Below the pieces are notes generated by a model. That model made no database searches. It was not told the origin of the DNA and saw only the letters and a program-made list of their open reading frames with translations. Below, in pieces: positions 6,918-15,090 of a stretch of DNA of 58,277 nt. The position numbers and the translations under genes were made by a program. Each line of letters opens with the position of its first letter. The stretch's first letter is position 1. The DNA is taken from positions 1 to 58,277 of the forward strand of contig NZ_JBBMFO010000009.1 in assembly GCF_040096015.1 (NCBI RefSeq), read 5' to 3'. Source of the stretch: Peptoniphilus_A hominis. Lineage in GTDB: Bacteria; Bacillota; Clostridia; Tissierellales; Peptoniphilaceae.

Positions 6918-9077
6918 ATGGGAAAGAAACTGAAAAAGGACTTTAAGGAAAGGCAAAGGGCAAGGATTGAAAAGGAAAGGCTGCAAAGTAATGGCAGTAT
7001 AGAGCCTGAAGAAAGTAAGTTAAAGCATAATGATGATTACAGAGGAAAAATTGTCCATGATAAAGACCGATTTCAAGATAAGGTGCATGAGAAAACAATC
7101 AAAATGACCTCTGACATTGAACTGATTAGAGGTACTTCCAAAAGAAATGCAAAGTATAGAGCTTCGGATAAGGACAGCGTAGCTTCTGTAACTGAAACAG
7201 GAGGTGTAAGTCAAAAAGAAATCGGAAAAGCAGATTATGATACTGAGGTTAAAGATGGAAAAATCTATGATCCTTTAGGAAAAGACCTCGACAATGACGG
7301 GATTATAGACAGATATGACAATGACTTTAGGGATAGCGACTATTTTGAGTCAACCTATGATGTAGAGGACAACCTTCATCGTAAAGCAGAAGATACAAAA
7401 GGCTTTTCAAAAAGCCAAAAGGCTCAAAAGAAAAAATATAAGAAAAAAAACTATTCCGATAAGCTCTATACCAGAAAAAAGGACAAAGAAGCCAAAGAGG
7501 AAAAGGCTGACAATAAAAAAAGCGGAAAAGAAGCCATTCTTGATAGAGAAAAGAAAAACAGGCTTTCTAAAGAACAGGAAAGAACTTTTAGGGATAAGGC
7601 TTCTAAGGTGTCCGCTTTATCAGGACTTGCTAAAGGAAGTGAAACCGTAAGAGATTACTTATCACATGGAAGTGATGAAAATCAAGGGGTAGAGGCAGGA
7701 GAAAAAACAGCCGACACAAGCTCAAAACTTATTCATGGCATTAAGAACTATTCAGATAAGAAAAGAGCAAAAAAAGGATATGACCTTACGAATAAGGACT
7801 ATAAAATTAGAAAGCGAAAATCCAAGTTAGAGTTTCGAGATGCCAAAGAGGAGCTAAAAAAGACACAGGAGTATCAAAAAGCAAATAACTTTAAGCGATT
7901 TCAAAAGCGAAAGCAGATGAAAGATTCCATTAAAAGGCAGAATAAGTCAAGGCTTAGAGATCGCATTAAGGAAGGGCTTATAGGAAGTCTTAAAAGTTCA
8001 AAGGAAGTCATATTAAGAAAAGCAAAGGGACTTATGGTTATTTTCATAGGTCTTATTATTTTGGGAACTTTCTTTATTAACTTCGCAGGGACAGGAATGA
8101 CAGGCTTTATGAACTCTACAAGTACAGTTCTGACAACAAGCTATTTATCAAAGCCTAATGTCCTAAGTGAAATCAATGAGAATTTTTCAGGGATGGAAAA
8201 GAAGCTGCAAAACGAGGTTGATCATGTCAAAGAGAATTATCCCGGATATGACGAGTACATCCTAAATAACACAGAGTACATCGGTCATAATGTCCATGAG
8301 CTTTTATCCTACATTACATCAAGGTGCGGAGAAGTAAAGAATGTATCAGAAGTAAGCTCTGTATTAAATGAGCTTTTTAAGTCCATGTATGACCTTGAGT
8401 ATAAGGAAGAAGTAGAAATCAGATACAGGACAGTTACAGAAACCTATACCGATGAAGATGGAAATGAATATACCGAAAGCTATGAAGAACCTTACGAGTA
8501 CAAGAAACTCATTGTAACCCTTCATAAAAGGGAAATGGACAGTATCATCAGAGAAGTCTTTGCGAACTATCCTGACAATCTAAAACACTATGAAGCCTTA
8601 TTCCTTGCTCAAGGCAATATGGGAGAAGCCTTTGGCAATAGCGATCTGATTGCTTCCAATGGAGGTATCGGAGGTGGAAAAGAGTATGAGGCTTCTACGG
8701 AAGTTCAAAAGAAGATTGTAAATGCTGCATACATTACGCCATCTCCGGGTGCAGGCTGGTGTGCTATGTGGGTGTCGCAGGTCTATCAAAATGCAGGACT
8801 TGGATATATCGGAGGAAATGCTTGTGATATGTACAGAAACTACACCTTTACATCAGATAAATCAAAACTCAAGGTAGGAATGCTTGTTGCAGTTGAAAGT
8901 AGTAGTAGCGGAAGTACAGCAGGACTTACCTATGGTCATGTGGGAATTTATATAGGCGATGGCAAGGTAATAGATAATATCGGGCGAATCAGAGTAACTA
9001 CCTTAGATGATTGGATAGCAACTTTCTGCAAGCACCATCCCGTAGGTTTCGGCTTTCCGCCAAATGTAAACAGATAA
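6918..9077 (+). CDS. CD1108-family membrane-anchored cell-wall hydrolase (NlpC/P60 or CHAP-like)
   Basis: This 719-residue protein has a very charged, lysine-rich N-terminal part, one transmembrane helix (about residues 371-395, LMVIFIGLIILGTFFINFAG), and a C-terminal cysteine-peptidase domain from about residue 588. The likely catalytic Cys615 lies in GWCAMWVSQVY and His674 in YGHVGIYIGDG. Such enzymes open peptidoglycan for the mating channel. Residues about 115-156 form an EF-hand or dockerin-like aspartate loop (KDLDNDGIIDRYDNDF). This segment reappears almost unchanged at the C-terminus of the helicase at 15091-23811. ATG 6918 starts 4 bp after virB4, so the genes are cotranscribed. Confidence 0.8.
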   Translation: MGKKLKKDFKERQRARIEKERLQSNGSIEPEESKLKHNDDYRGKIVHDKDRFQDKVHEKTIKMTSDIELIRGTSKRNAKYRASDKDSVASVTETGGVSQKEIGKADYDTEVKDGKIYDPLGKDLDNDGIIDRYDNDFRDSDYFESTYDVEDNLHRKAEDTKGFSKSQKAQKKKYKKKNYSDKLYTRKKDKEAKEEKADNKKSGKEAILDREKKNRLSKEQERTFRDKASKVSALSGLAKGSETVRDYLSHGSDENQGVEAGEKTADTSSKLIHGIKNYSDKKRAKKGYDLTNKDYKIRKRKSKLEFRDAKEELKKTQEYQKANNFKRFQKRKQMKDSIKRQNKSRLRDRIKEGLIGSLKSSKEVILRKAKGLMVIFIGLIILGTFFINFAGTGMTGFMNSTSTVLTTSYLSKPNVLSEINENFSGMEKKLQNEVDHVKENYPGYDEYILNNTEYIGHNVHELLSYITSRCGEVKNVSEVSSVLNELFKSMYDLEYKEEVEIRYRTVTETYTDEDGNEYTESYEEPYEYKKLIVTLHKREMDSIIREVFANYPDNLKHYEALFLAQGNMGEAFGNSDLIASNGGIGGGKEYEASTEVQKKIVNAAYITPSPGAGWCAMWVSQVYQNAGLGYIGGNACDMYRNYTFTSDKSKLKVGMLVAVESSSSGSTAGLTYGHVGIYIGDGKVIDNIGRIRVTTLDDWIATFCKHHPVGFGFPPNVNR

Positions 9078-9089
9078 GGAGGACACAAT

Positions 9090-9326
9090 TTGAAAAAAGA
9101 ACTTACAGCAGTAAAAAACAGAATAAAGAAATTAAAAGATAAAAAGGCTCTAATTGATGAAGAATTGGAGCCTTTGTTCATTCGTGAGGAAGAACTTGAA
9201 AACGAAGAAATTATTGCCATTTGCAGAAAGAACAACATTACAATCAGTGATTTAATGGCAAAGGTAAACAGAGAAAAAGCAGAAGTGAAAAAGGAGAAAA
9301 CAAATGAAAACCAGTTTGAAAAATAA
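9090..9326 (+). CDS. DUF4315-family small coiled-coil protein
   Basis: This 78-residue, highly charged helical protein (KKELTAVKNRIKKLKDKKAL, then EELENEEIIAICRKNNITI) matches the DUF4315 proteins always found between the CD1108 and DUF4366 genes of this element family. The start is TTG 9090, supported by AAGGAGG at 9076-9082 with 7-nt spacing. The end overlaps the next gene by 23 bases. Its function is unknown. Confidence 0.75.
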   Translation: MKKELTAVKNRIKKLKDKKALIDEELEPLFIREEELENEEIIAICRKNNITISDLMAKVNREKAEVKKEKTNENQFEK

Positions 9327-11490
9327 AAGAATTACAGCCATTGTTGTAGCTTTTACCCTCTTAATGGGTGGAGTTTTAGGGGTGTTAAAAGTTGGCGCAA
9401 AGACAGTATTTGCGTCAAATGAACCGCCTGAAAAGTATGAAACATATTATGAACTGAAATTTGAGGATCATACTTCAGATGACACCTTTAGAGGATTTTA
9501 TTATGTCGGAAAAGAAAATAAAGAAGGTCAGCCATTGAACTTTAAGTTTTCCTTATCAAAATCCTTTGAAGAAAAGGGCGGTGTGCTTGTCGATAAGTAT
9601 AATGAAACCTTTACCAATGAGAACATGGACAAGGAAAATGAGTTAGATGATCTAAGATATATGACAAAGAAAACTTATCCTTATTATCGAATTCATAATG
9701 TAGGGACAGGTGCTTTTACAAGTATCGTTTCTCCAAGAGATAAAGATAATTACTATATTGGAGATATTACAGAAAATACAGAAGAACGAACCGTAAAAGG
9801 AAAGAAAGCAAATGTCATTGTCTATACCTGCCCTGTTCTACAGTTAAATAGAAATATTGAGAAAGTAACAGTTGACTATGAGGGAGAGCTTAAAGAGGAA
9901 ACAAAGAACGCTATTATTGGCAGAGTAAAGGAAGCAAATCCCAATATCAACAATGTAAAAGAAATCAAGATTGTTAAGGACAAACTGATTATTGAAACAT
10001 GGAACAGATTTCATACCGGTGTCCCATATCTTGAATTACCTTTAGAGGATTTATATAAGAGAGTAGCGAATGCGTCAACTCAAACAGACAATAAGGATAC
10101 AAAGGATCAGGAAAGTCAGACAAAAAGTGAAGTAAAGGTCAAATATCAATATCAGGATGGAAAGGTATATAAGGAGTATTCAGCTTCCTTTGACAAAAAT
10201 CAGGTGATTGACGCTTCTGATCTTGAAATGCTTCCTGATAACATGAGCTTTAATGACAATTTTGTAAACTACACAGTAAAAGGTGATGGAAGCGATAGTA
10301 TTATCCGAATTGTAAAAAAGTTAGAAAGTAATGCTCAGACGCAGACAGAAAAGCCAAAAACAGAAGATAAGGGAACTCAAACAGAGCTTAGCAAAGATGA
10401 TATTTCCAAAATGGAAAAGGAATCTAAGGAACTTCAGGAAAAACTTGATAAGCTAAGTCAGGAGATTAAGGACAAGGATAAATTAAGCGACAAGCAAAAG
10501 GAGAAAATCAAAGACCTTGAGGAAAAAATAGATAAGCTGAAGGAAAAACTTGAAAAGGGCAAAGACGATAAGGATTTATCGGCGGATATGAAAAAGGAGA
10601 TTGAGAAGCTAACTGAGAAAATTAAGGAGCTTGAGAAAAAGACGAATGAGGTTGGCAAGGCTACAGTTACGCATAATCCTACTGTAACACCAATCAGCCC
10701 TATCTCCGGAATGAAAACAGGAACAGGAAACTTTCCTCAAACATCTGTAAGTGATACGGGTAAAGGCTCATCATCACAGGATAATACAGGAAAGATTACA
10801 AAGGACACAAATATTGGTAAGAATAATGACAAAGAAAAAGAAGTTCGTTATCCCAATAAGCTGACACCGAAACAGCCTGTCAATAACAGCAGTCAGGATT
10901 CCTCTATGGATGGTTCAAGTAAGAATGTAAATACCAATAAAGGAGTTGCGTCAGCACCATCAAAGGCAAGAGGAACTGTTACGGAAAATAAGGATAATGC
11001 GAACAAGGATTATCCAATACACCATAATGACAGTAAAGATAATAAAGAAACGGATATGTATTCAGCGGATGCAAGACAGTTTGTTACCTTTACTACTAAG
11101 AATGGCAAGACCTTTCATTTAATCATCAATCACGATGAGGATAGCGAAAATGTCATGCTCCTAACAGAAGTATCCGAAGATGATCTTCTTAATATGGTTG
11201 AAAAGAAAGAAGCTCCAAAACAGGAAATTACAAAGGAAGAACCTGAAAAAGAAGAACCTAAGCCAGTAAAAAAAGAAGAAAGCAGCAATATGGGAACCTA
11301 CTTAATTCTCATTCTTGTAGTAGCAGGAGCATTAGGTGCAGGATATTATTTCAAGGTCGTTAAGAAAAAAGAAGATAAGGAGCTTGAAGGCTTTGAGGAG
11401 GAAGATGATGATTTCTTTTCAGAGGCAGAAGAAAGTGAAAATGAAGTAGATGAAACAGAAACAGAAGATAAAGAAGATGAATTGGAATAA
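9304..11490 (+). CDS. DUF4366 (CD1107-family) surface protein
   Basis: This 728-residue protein has an N-terminal signal sequence (about residues 7-30, ITAIVVAFTLLMGGVLGVL) and a long extracellular part. That part includes a lysine/glutamate coiled coil (about residues 360-455) and a serine/threonine/asparagine-rich low-complexity region (about 460-600). A C-terminal transmembrane helix (about 664-686, LILILVVAGALGAGYYF) precedes an acidic cytoplasmic tail. The architecture matches the CD1107-type proteins of Tn1549-like elements, which are thought to act at the cell surface in mating. Starting at ATG 9304, it overlaps DUF4315. It is the last gene before a terminator. Confidence 0.75.
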   Translation: MKTSLKNKRITAIVVAFTLLMGGVLGVLKVGAKTVFASNEPPEKYETYYELKFEDHTSDDTFRGFYYVGKENKEGQPLNFKFSLSKSFEEKGGVLVDKYNETFTNENMDKENELDDLRYMTKKTYPYYRIHNVGTGAFTSIVSPRDKDNYYIGDITENTEERTVKGKKANVIVYTCPVLQLNRNIEKVTVDYEGELKEETKNAIIGRVKEANPNINNVKEIKIVKDKLIIETWNRFHTGVPYLELPLEDLYKRVANASTQTDNKDTKDQESQTKSEVKVKYQYQDGKVYKEYSASFDKNQVIDASDLEMLPDNMSFNDNFVNYTVKGDGSDSIIRIVKKLESNAQTQTEKPKTEDKGTQTELSKDDISKMEKESKELQEKLDKLSQEIKDKDKLSDKQKEKIKDLEEKIDKLKEKLEKGKDDKDLSADMKKEIEKLTEKIKELEKKTNEVGKATVTHNPTVTPISPISGMKTGTGNFPQTSVSDTGKGSSSQDNTGKITKDTNIGKNNDKEKEVRYPNKLTPKQPVNNSSQDSSMDGSSKNVNTNKGVASAPSKARGTVTENKDNANKDYPIHHNDSKDNKETDMYSADARQFVTFTTKNGKTFHLIINHDEDSENVMLLTEVSEDDLLNMVEKKEAPKQEITKEEPEKEEPKPVKKEESSNMGTYLILILVVAGALGAGYYFKVVKKKEDKELEGFEEEDDDFFSEAEESENEVDETETEDKEDELE

Positions 11491-11491
11491 A

Positions 11492-11525
11492 TTTGCACCC
11501 AAAACTATACAATATTTGGTGCAAA
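11492..11525. repeat. 8-bp inverted repeat downstream of DUF4366
   Basis: TTTGCACC (11492-11499) and GGTGCAAA (11518-11525) are perfect inverted repeats separated by 18 nt, just upstream of the terminator. They could be a protein-binding site or part of the same termination region. Confidence 0.4.
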
Positions 11526-11529
11526 AGAC

Positions 11530-11565
11530 AGGGCGGGAGAGTAACATCTTCCGCCCTATTATTTT
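11530..11565 (+). terminator. Terminator after the DUF4366 gene
   Basis: AGGGCGG (11530-11536) pairs with CCGCCCT (11551-11557), followed by ATTATTTT. It probably ends the main transfer operon, before topB. Confidence 0.7.
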
Positions 11566-11587
11566 GAAAAACAGGAGGAAAAAATAG

Positions 11588-13294
11588 ATGAATTTAGTAA
11601 TTGCTGAAAAGCCAAGTGTTGCAATTTCTATTGCAAAAGTGATCGGAGCAACAAAGAAGAAAGACGGATATTATGAAGGAAACGGATATAAGGTAAGCTG
11701 GTGTGTTGGACATTTAATTAAAATGGCAAATCCGGAAAGCTATGATGAAAAGTATGCTAAGTGGAATATGGCGGATTTACCGATTATTCCAAAGGAATAT
11801 AAGTATGAGATTGCAAAGTCCACAAAGAAACAATTTACGATTCTTAAAAAGCTGATGAATGATAAGGATATAGACATCGTGATAAATGCCTGCGATGCAG
11901 GGCGTGAAGGAGAAGCCATCTTCAGGCTTGTATATAATCAGGCAAATTGTAAAAAGAGAATGAAGCGTCTTTGGATTTCATCAATGGAAGATAGTGCCAT
12001 AAAAGAGGGCTTTGATAACCTAAAAGATGGAAGTTCTTACGATAATCTATTTGAGTCTGCACAAGCAAGAGCAATAGCAGATTGGCTTGTGGGAATGAAT
12101 TTAAGCAGACTGTATTCGTGTCTATACAAGCAAAATTACAGTGTGGGCAGAGTGCAGACACCTACCCTTGCAATGATTGTAAAAAGAGATGATGAGATAG
12201 CCAATTTCAAGAAAGAAAAATATTTTACAGTGGAATTAAGCCTTAATGGCTTTACACTATCAACAGATAGAATTGATGATGAAATAACAGCGGAACAGCT
12301 CTTAAATTTAGTAGGCGATAAGATAGAAATTACCGATGTTATTCAAAAGGAAAAGATAACAAAGCCTGAGCTGCCATTTGACCTGACGACGCTTCAAAGA
12401 GAGTGCAATAAATATTTTGGATACTCAGCTAAGCAGACACTTGATTATGCTCAAAGTCTTTACGAAAAGAAACTGATTACCTATCCAAGAACAGACAGCA
12501 GATGCCTTACGGAAGATATGATTGTAAGTACGGTTAATAACATTTTAGGAAAGAATGATTTTGACACAGAGCGTATCAAGACGGTATTTAATTCTAAAAA
12601 GGTTACAGACCATCATGCGATTATACCGACAGCAAGCAGTATGAATGAGAACTTAACTTCTCTTCCGGAAAGTGAATTGAAGGTATATGAACTTATTTTA
12701 AATAAGCTACATGCAAGTGTAGGCTATCCTTTAATTGAGAATACAACGAAGATTGTGGCTGAATTTGATGGATTTGAATTTACAAGTAGTGGAAAGGTGA
12801 TTGTAGATGAGGGCTTTACCAAATACCTAAACGAATATGCAAAAAAGAAAAATGAAGATACAGTGCTTCCGGATGTAAAGATTGGTTATAGTCTTGATAT
12901 TAAAGATAAAGAGATAAAAGAAAAGTACACTCAACCGGCTAAGCATTTTACGGAAGATCTTCTCCTGAAGGCTATGGAGCTTGCAGGAAATGACGCATTG
13001 GAAAAAGGTGTAGAAGTTGAGCGAAAAGGACTTGGAACACCTGCAACAAGAGCAGGAATCATTGAAAATTTAATCTTCAAAGGATTTATTGAAAGAGATA
13101 AGAAAAACCTTATTGCCACACACAAAGGAATCAGCCTTGTAACGATTGTAGCCAATACTTTTAAATCGGCAGAAACAACAGCAAAGTGGGAAATGGAGTT
13201 ATCGGATATTGCACAGGGAAAATCTTCAAAGGAAAAATTTTTAAAAGCGATTGAAAATGAGATAAAAGAAGTGATTTCAACTTATATCAAGTAA
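11588..13294 (+). CDS. topB: DNA topoisomerase III-type enzyme (TopB)
   Basis: This 568-residue type IA topoisomerase has a TOPRIM domain at the N-terminus (MNLVIAEKPSVAISIAKVIG, and the DAGREGEAIFRL acidic motif near residue 102). The active-site tyrosine, about Tyr299, lies in LITYPRTDSRCL. QARAIADWLVGMNLSRLYS and GRVQTPTLAMI are further family motifs. The enzyme relaxes and decatenates DNA through a 5'-phosphotyrosine intermediate and accompanies conjugation and replication in these elements. It is shorter than chromosomal TopB (about 650 residues) and lacks an obvious C-terminal zinc region, which is common in mobile-element copies. ATG 11588 follows AGGAGG. Confidence 0.9.
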   Translation: MNLVIAEKPSVAISIAKVIGATKKKDGYYEGNGYKVSWCVGHLIKMANPESYDEKYAKWNMADLPIIPKEYKYEIAKSTKKQFTILKKLMNDKDIDIVINACDAGREGEAIFRLVYNQANCKKRMKRLWISSMEDSAIKEGFDNLKDGSSYDNLFESAQARAIADWLVGMNLSRLYSCLYKQNYSVGRVQTPTLAMIVKRDDEIANFKKEKYFTVELSLNGFTLSTDRIDDEITAEQLLNLVGDKIEITDVIQKEKITKPELPFDLTTLQRECNKYFGYSAKQTLDYAQSLYEKKLITYPRTDSRCLTEDMIVSTVNNILGKNDFDTERIKTVFNSKKVTDHHAIIPTASSMNENLTSLPESELKVYELILNKLHASVGYPLIENTTKIVAEFDGFEFTSSGKVIVDEGFTKYLNEYAKKKNEDTVLPDVKIGYSLDIKDKEIKEKYTQPAKHFTEDLLLKAMELAGNDALEKGVEVERKGLGTPATRAGIIENLIFKGFIERDKKNLIATHKGISLVTIVANTFKSAETTAKWEMELSDIAQGKSSKEKFLKAIENEIKEVISTYIK

Positions 13295-13313
13295 GATGGC
13301 ACTAATTTCAAGG

Positions 13314-13342
13314 TGGAAAAAATGCCCTAAAAATGCTATAAT
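13314..13342 (+). promoter_or_regulatory. Promoter of the AbrB-AlbA pair
   Basis: An extended -10 element, TGCTATAAT (hexamer 13337-13342), lies 17 nt downstream of TGGAAA (13314-13319), a 4/6 match to the -35 consensus. It is 35 bp upstream of the AbrB-like start codon. Confidence 0.55.
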
Positions 13343-13377
13343 CTTTTGTAGGAAAAGTAGGGAGAAAGGAAACGGGT

Positions 13378-13557
13378 ATGAAAGATACATTTATGGATAC
13401 TGCAAAAGTTATGTCAAAAGGGCAGGTTACTATTCCGAAAAGGATAAGAGAACTTTTGGACTTACAAAATGGAGATTATGTTACTTTTGTAGTTAATAAC
13501 GATAAAGTGCAAATTCAAAACTCCAAAATTTTTATTGAAGAAAATATTGATAAATAA
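13378..13557 (+). CDS. AbrB/MazE-type DNA-binding protein
   Basis: This 59-residue protein starts at ATG 13378, 4 nt after a purine-rich ribosome site (GGAGAAAGGAAACG). It contains AKVMSKGQVTIPKRIRELLD and GDYVTFVV, the classic swapped-hairpin AbrB/SpoVT/MazE motif. Such proteins are transition-state regulators or antitoxins. No recognisable MazF/Doc toxin follows. Instead the gene is followed after 19 bp by an AlbA-domain protein, and the two share the promoter at 13314, so it may autoregulate that pair. Confidence 0.8.
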   Translation: MKDTFMDTAKVMSKGQVTIPKRIRELLDLQNGDYVTFVVNNDKVQIQNSKIFIEENIDK

Positions 13558-13576
13558 AGGTGGTGAAATAACAAAG

Positions 13577-15004
13577 ATGACGATAGATGAAATAAAAAAG
13601 TTAATTCAAAACGGAGAAAAGATAGATGTTGAATTTAAAGAATCAAGGAATGCTTTAACCAAAGATGTCTTTGATACAGTATGCTCTTTCAACAATAGAA
13701 ATGGAGGACATATTTTACTTGGTGTAAATGATAAAAGAGATATTGTTGGTGTTAGTGAAGATAAAGTGGATAAGGTTATTAAAGAATTTACAACATCTAT
13801 CAACAATTCGCAGAAGATGTACCCACCACTTTATTTATTACCGGAAGTATTTGAGATTGACAGTAAAAAAGTCATTTATATCCGAGTGCCTGAAGGATAT
13901 CAGGTATGCAGGCATAATGGAAGAATATGGGACAGGTCTTATGAAGGAGACATCAATATCACAGACCATGCAGAACTTGTCTATAAGCTATATGCGAGGA
14001 AACAGGGAAGCTATTTTGTGAATAAGGTGTATCCAAACCTCGATATGGAATTTCTTGATACTGATGTTATTGATAAAGCCAAGAGAATGGCAGTAGCAAG
14101 AAATAAAAATCATGTCTGGGAAAATATGAGTTATGAGGAACTGCTCCGAAGTGCAAATCTCATTCTGACAGATCCTGAAACAAAGCATGAGGGCATTACA
14201 TTAGCGGCAATTTTGCTATTTGGAAAAGACAACTCTATTATGTCAGTTCTCCCACAGCATAAAACTGATGCAATATTTAGAGTTGAAAACAAGGATAGGT
14301 ATGACGATAGAGATGTTGTCATAACAAATCTGATTGATAGCTACGATAGGCTTATTGCGTTTGGACAGAAGCATTTGAATGACTTATTTGTCTTAGACGG
14401 AATTGTAAATGTCAATGCAAGGGATAGAATACTTAGAGAAATTGTTTCTAATACATTGGCTCACAGAGATTATTCAAGTGGTTTCCCTGCAAAAATGATT
14501 ATTGACGATGAGAAGATTATGATTGAAAACAGTAACTTAGCTCATGGCATGGGAGCATTGGATTTACAAAAGTTTGAACCTTTTCCTAAAAATCCGGCTA
14601 TTTCAAAAGTATTTAGAGAAATAGGACTTGCTGATGAGCTTGGTTCAGGTATGAGAAACACCTATAAATATACAAGGCTATATTCAGGTGTTGATCCTCT
14701 GTTTGAGGAGGGAGATATATTTAGAACGATTATTCCTTTGAAGAAAATAGCGACTCAAAAAGTTGGAGGAAGCGGTGTCGCTCAGGATGTCGCTCACAGT
14801 GTCGCTCAGGATGTCGCTCACGATAAGATAGCTCTTGCAGAGTTTATAAAAGAAAAAATAAGAGGAAACAACAAGATTACAAGAAAAGCAATTGCAGATG
14901 AAGCTGGAGTTAGTGTAAAGACTATAGAAAGAACCATTAAAGAAATGGATAATCTACAATATGTAGGAAGTGGAAGTAATGGTCATTGGGAACTGAATGA
15001 ATAG
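13577..15004 (+). CDS. AlbA_2/Schlafen-domain ATP-binding regulator (COG2865, 'RecG-like')
   Basis: This 475-residue protein starts at ATG 13577, preceded by AAAGGTGGTG; the longer frame begins inside the AbrB gene. The N-terminal AlbA_2 domain has KIDVEFKESRNALTKDVFDT and NNRNGGHILLGVND. A GHKL-ATPase-like region follows (REIVSNTLAHRDYSSGFPAK, then ELGSGMRNTYKYT). The C-terminus is a winged helix (RKAIADEAGVSVKTIERTI). These proteins are usually annotated as transcriptional regulators or putative DNA-binding proteins. Between the ATPase and helix-turn-helix domains is a 24-nt tandem repeat that encodes VAQDVAH-type units. It is probably cotranscribed with the AbrB gene. Confidence 0.8.
   Translation: MTIDEIKKLIQNGEKIDVEFKESRNALTKDVFDTVCSFNNRNGGHILLGVNDKRDIVGVSEDKVDKVIKEFTTSINNSQKMYPPLYLLPEVFEIDSKKVIYIRVPEGYQVCRHNGRIWDRSYEGDINITDHAELVYKLYARKQGSYFVNKVYPNLDMEFLDTDVIDKAKRMAVARNKNHVWENMSYEELLRSANLILTDPETKHEGITLAAILLFGKDNSIMSVLPQHKTDAIFRVENKDRYDDRDVVITNLIDSYDRLIAFGQKHLNDLFVLDGIVNVNARDRILREIVSNTLAHRDYSSGFPAKMIIDDEKIMIENSNLAHGMGALDLQKFEPFPKNPAISKVFREIGLADELGSGMRNTYKYTRLYSGVDPLFEEGDIFRTIIPLKKIATQKVGGSGVAQDVAHSVAQDVAHDKIALAEFIKEKIRGNNKITRKAIADEAGVSVKTIERTIKEMDNLQYVGSGSNGHWELNE
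14777..14824 (+). repeat. In-frame tandem repeat (two 24-nt units, four 12-nt sub-units)
   Basis: The unit GTCGCTCAGGATGTCGCTCA plus four bases occurs twice back to back. Each unit is itself two related 12-mers. It encodes VAQDVAHS-VAQDVAHD in the linker of the AlbA-domain protein. Every unit is a multiple of three, so slippage would change linker length without breaking the frame. Confidence 0.85.
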
Positions 15005-15031
15005 CAGTAAGTTGTAGCACACAGAATTTAA

Positions 15032-15066
15032 AGGTGATTAGAGTAAAATCTAACCGCCTTTTTTGT
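15032..15066 (+). terminator. Terminator after the AlbA gene
   Basis: AGGTGATTAGA pairs with TCTAACCGCCT, allowing G-U pairs, across a 6-nt loop, followed by TTTTTTG. It separates the AbrB-AlbA unit from the helicase gene. Confidence 0.65.
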
Positions 15067-15090
15067 TTGTAAAAAAAGAAGGAGGTAAAC

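Noticed and set aside
10458..10658. Minus-strand serine/phenylalanine-rich frame
   Set aside because: Antisense of the lysine/glutamate coiled coil of the DUF4366 protein.
13296..13496. 66-codon plus-strand frame after topB
   Set aside because: Its second half is out of frame with the AbrB-like gene (13378-13557), which has a ribosome site and a clear family motif.
13728..14021. 97-codon plus-strand frame inside the AlbA gene
   Set aside because: Unlike the 15872 frame, it has no convincing ribosome site and the outer frame here encodes conserved domain sequence.
14777..14824. CRISPR-like repeat
   Set aside because: The units are directly adjacent with no spacers, and they are in-frame coding repeats.
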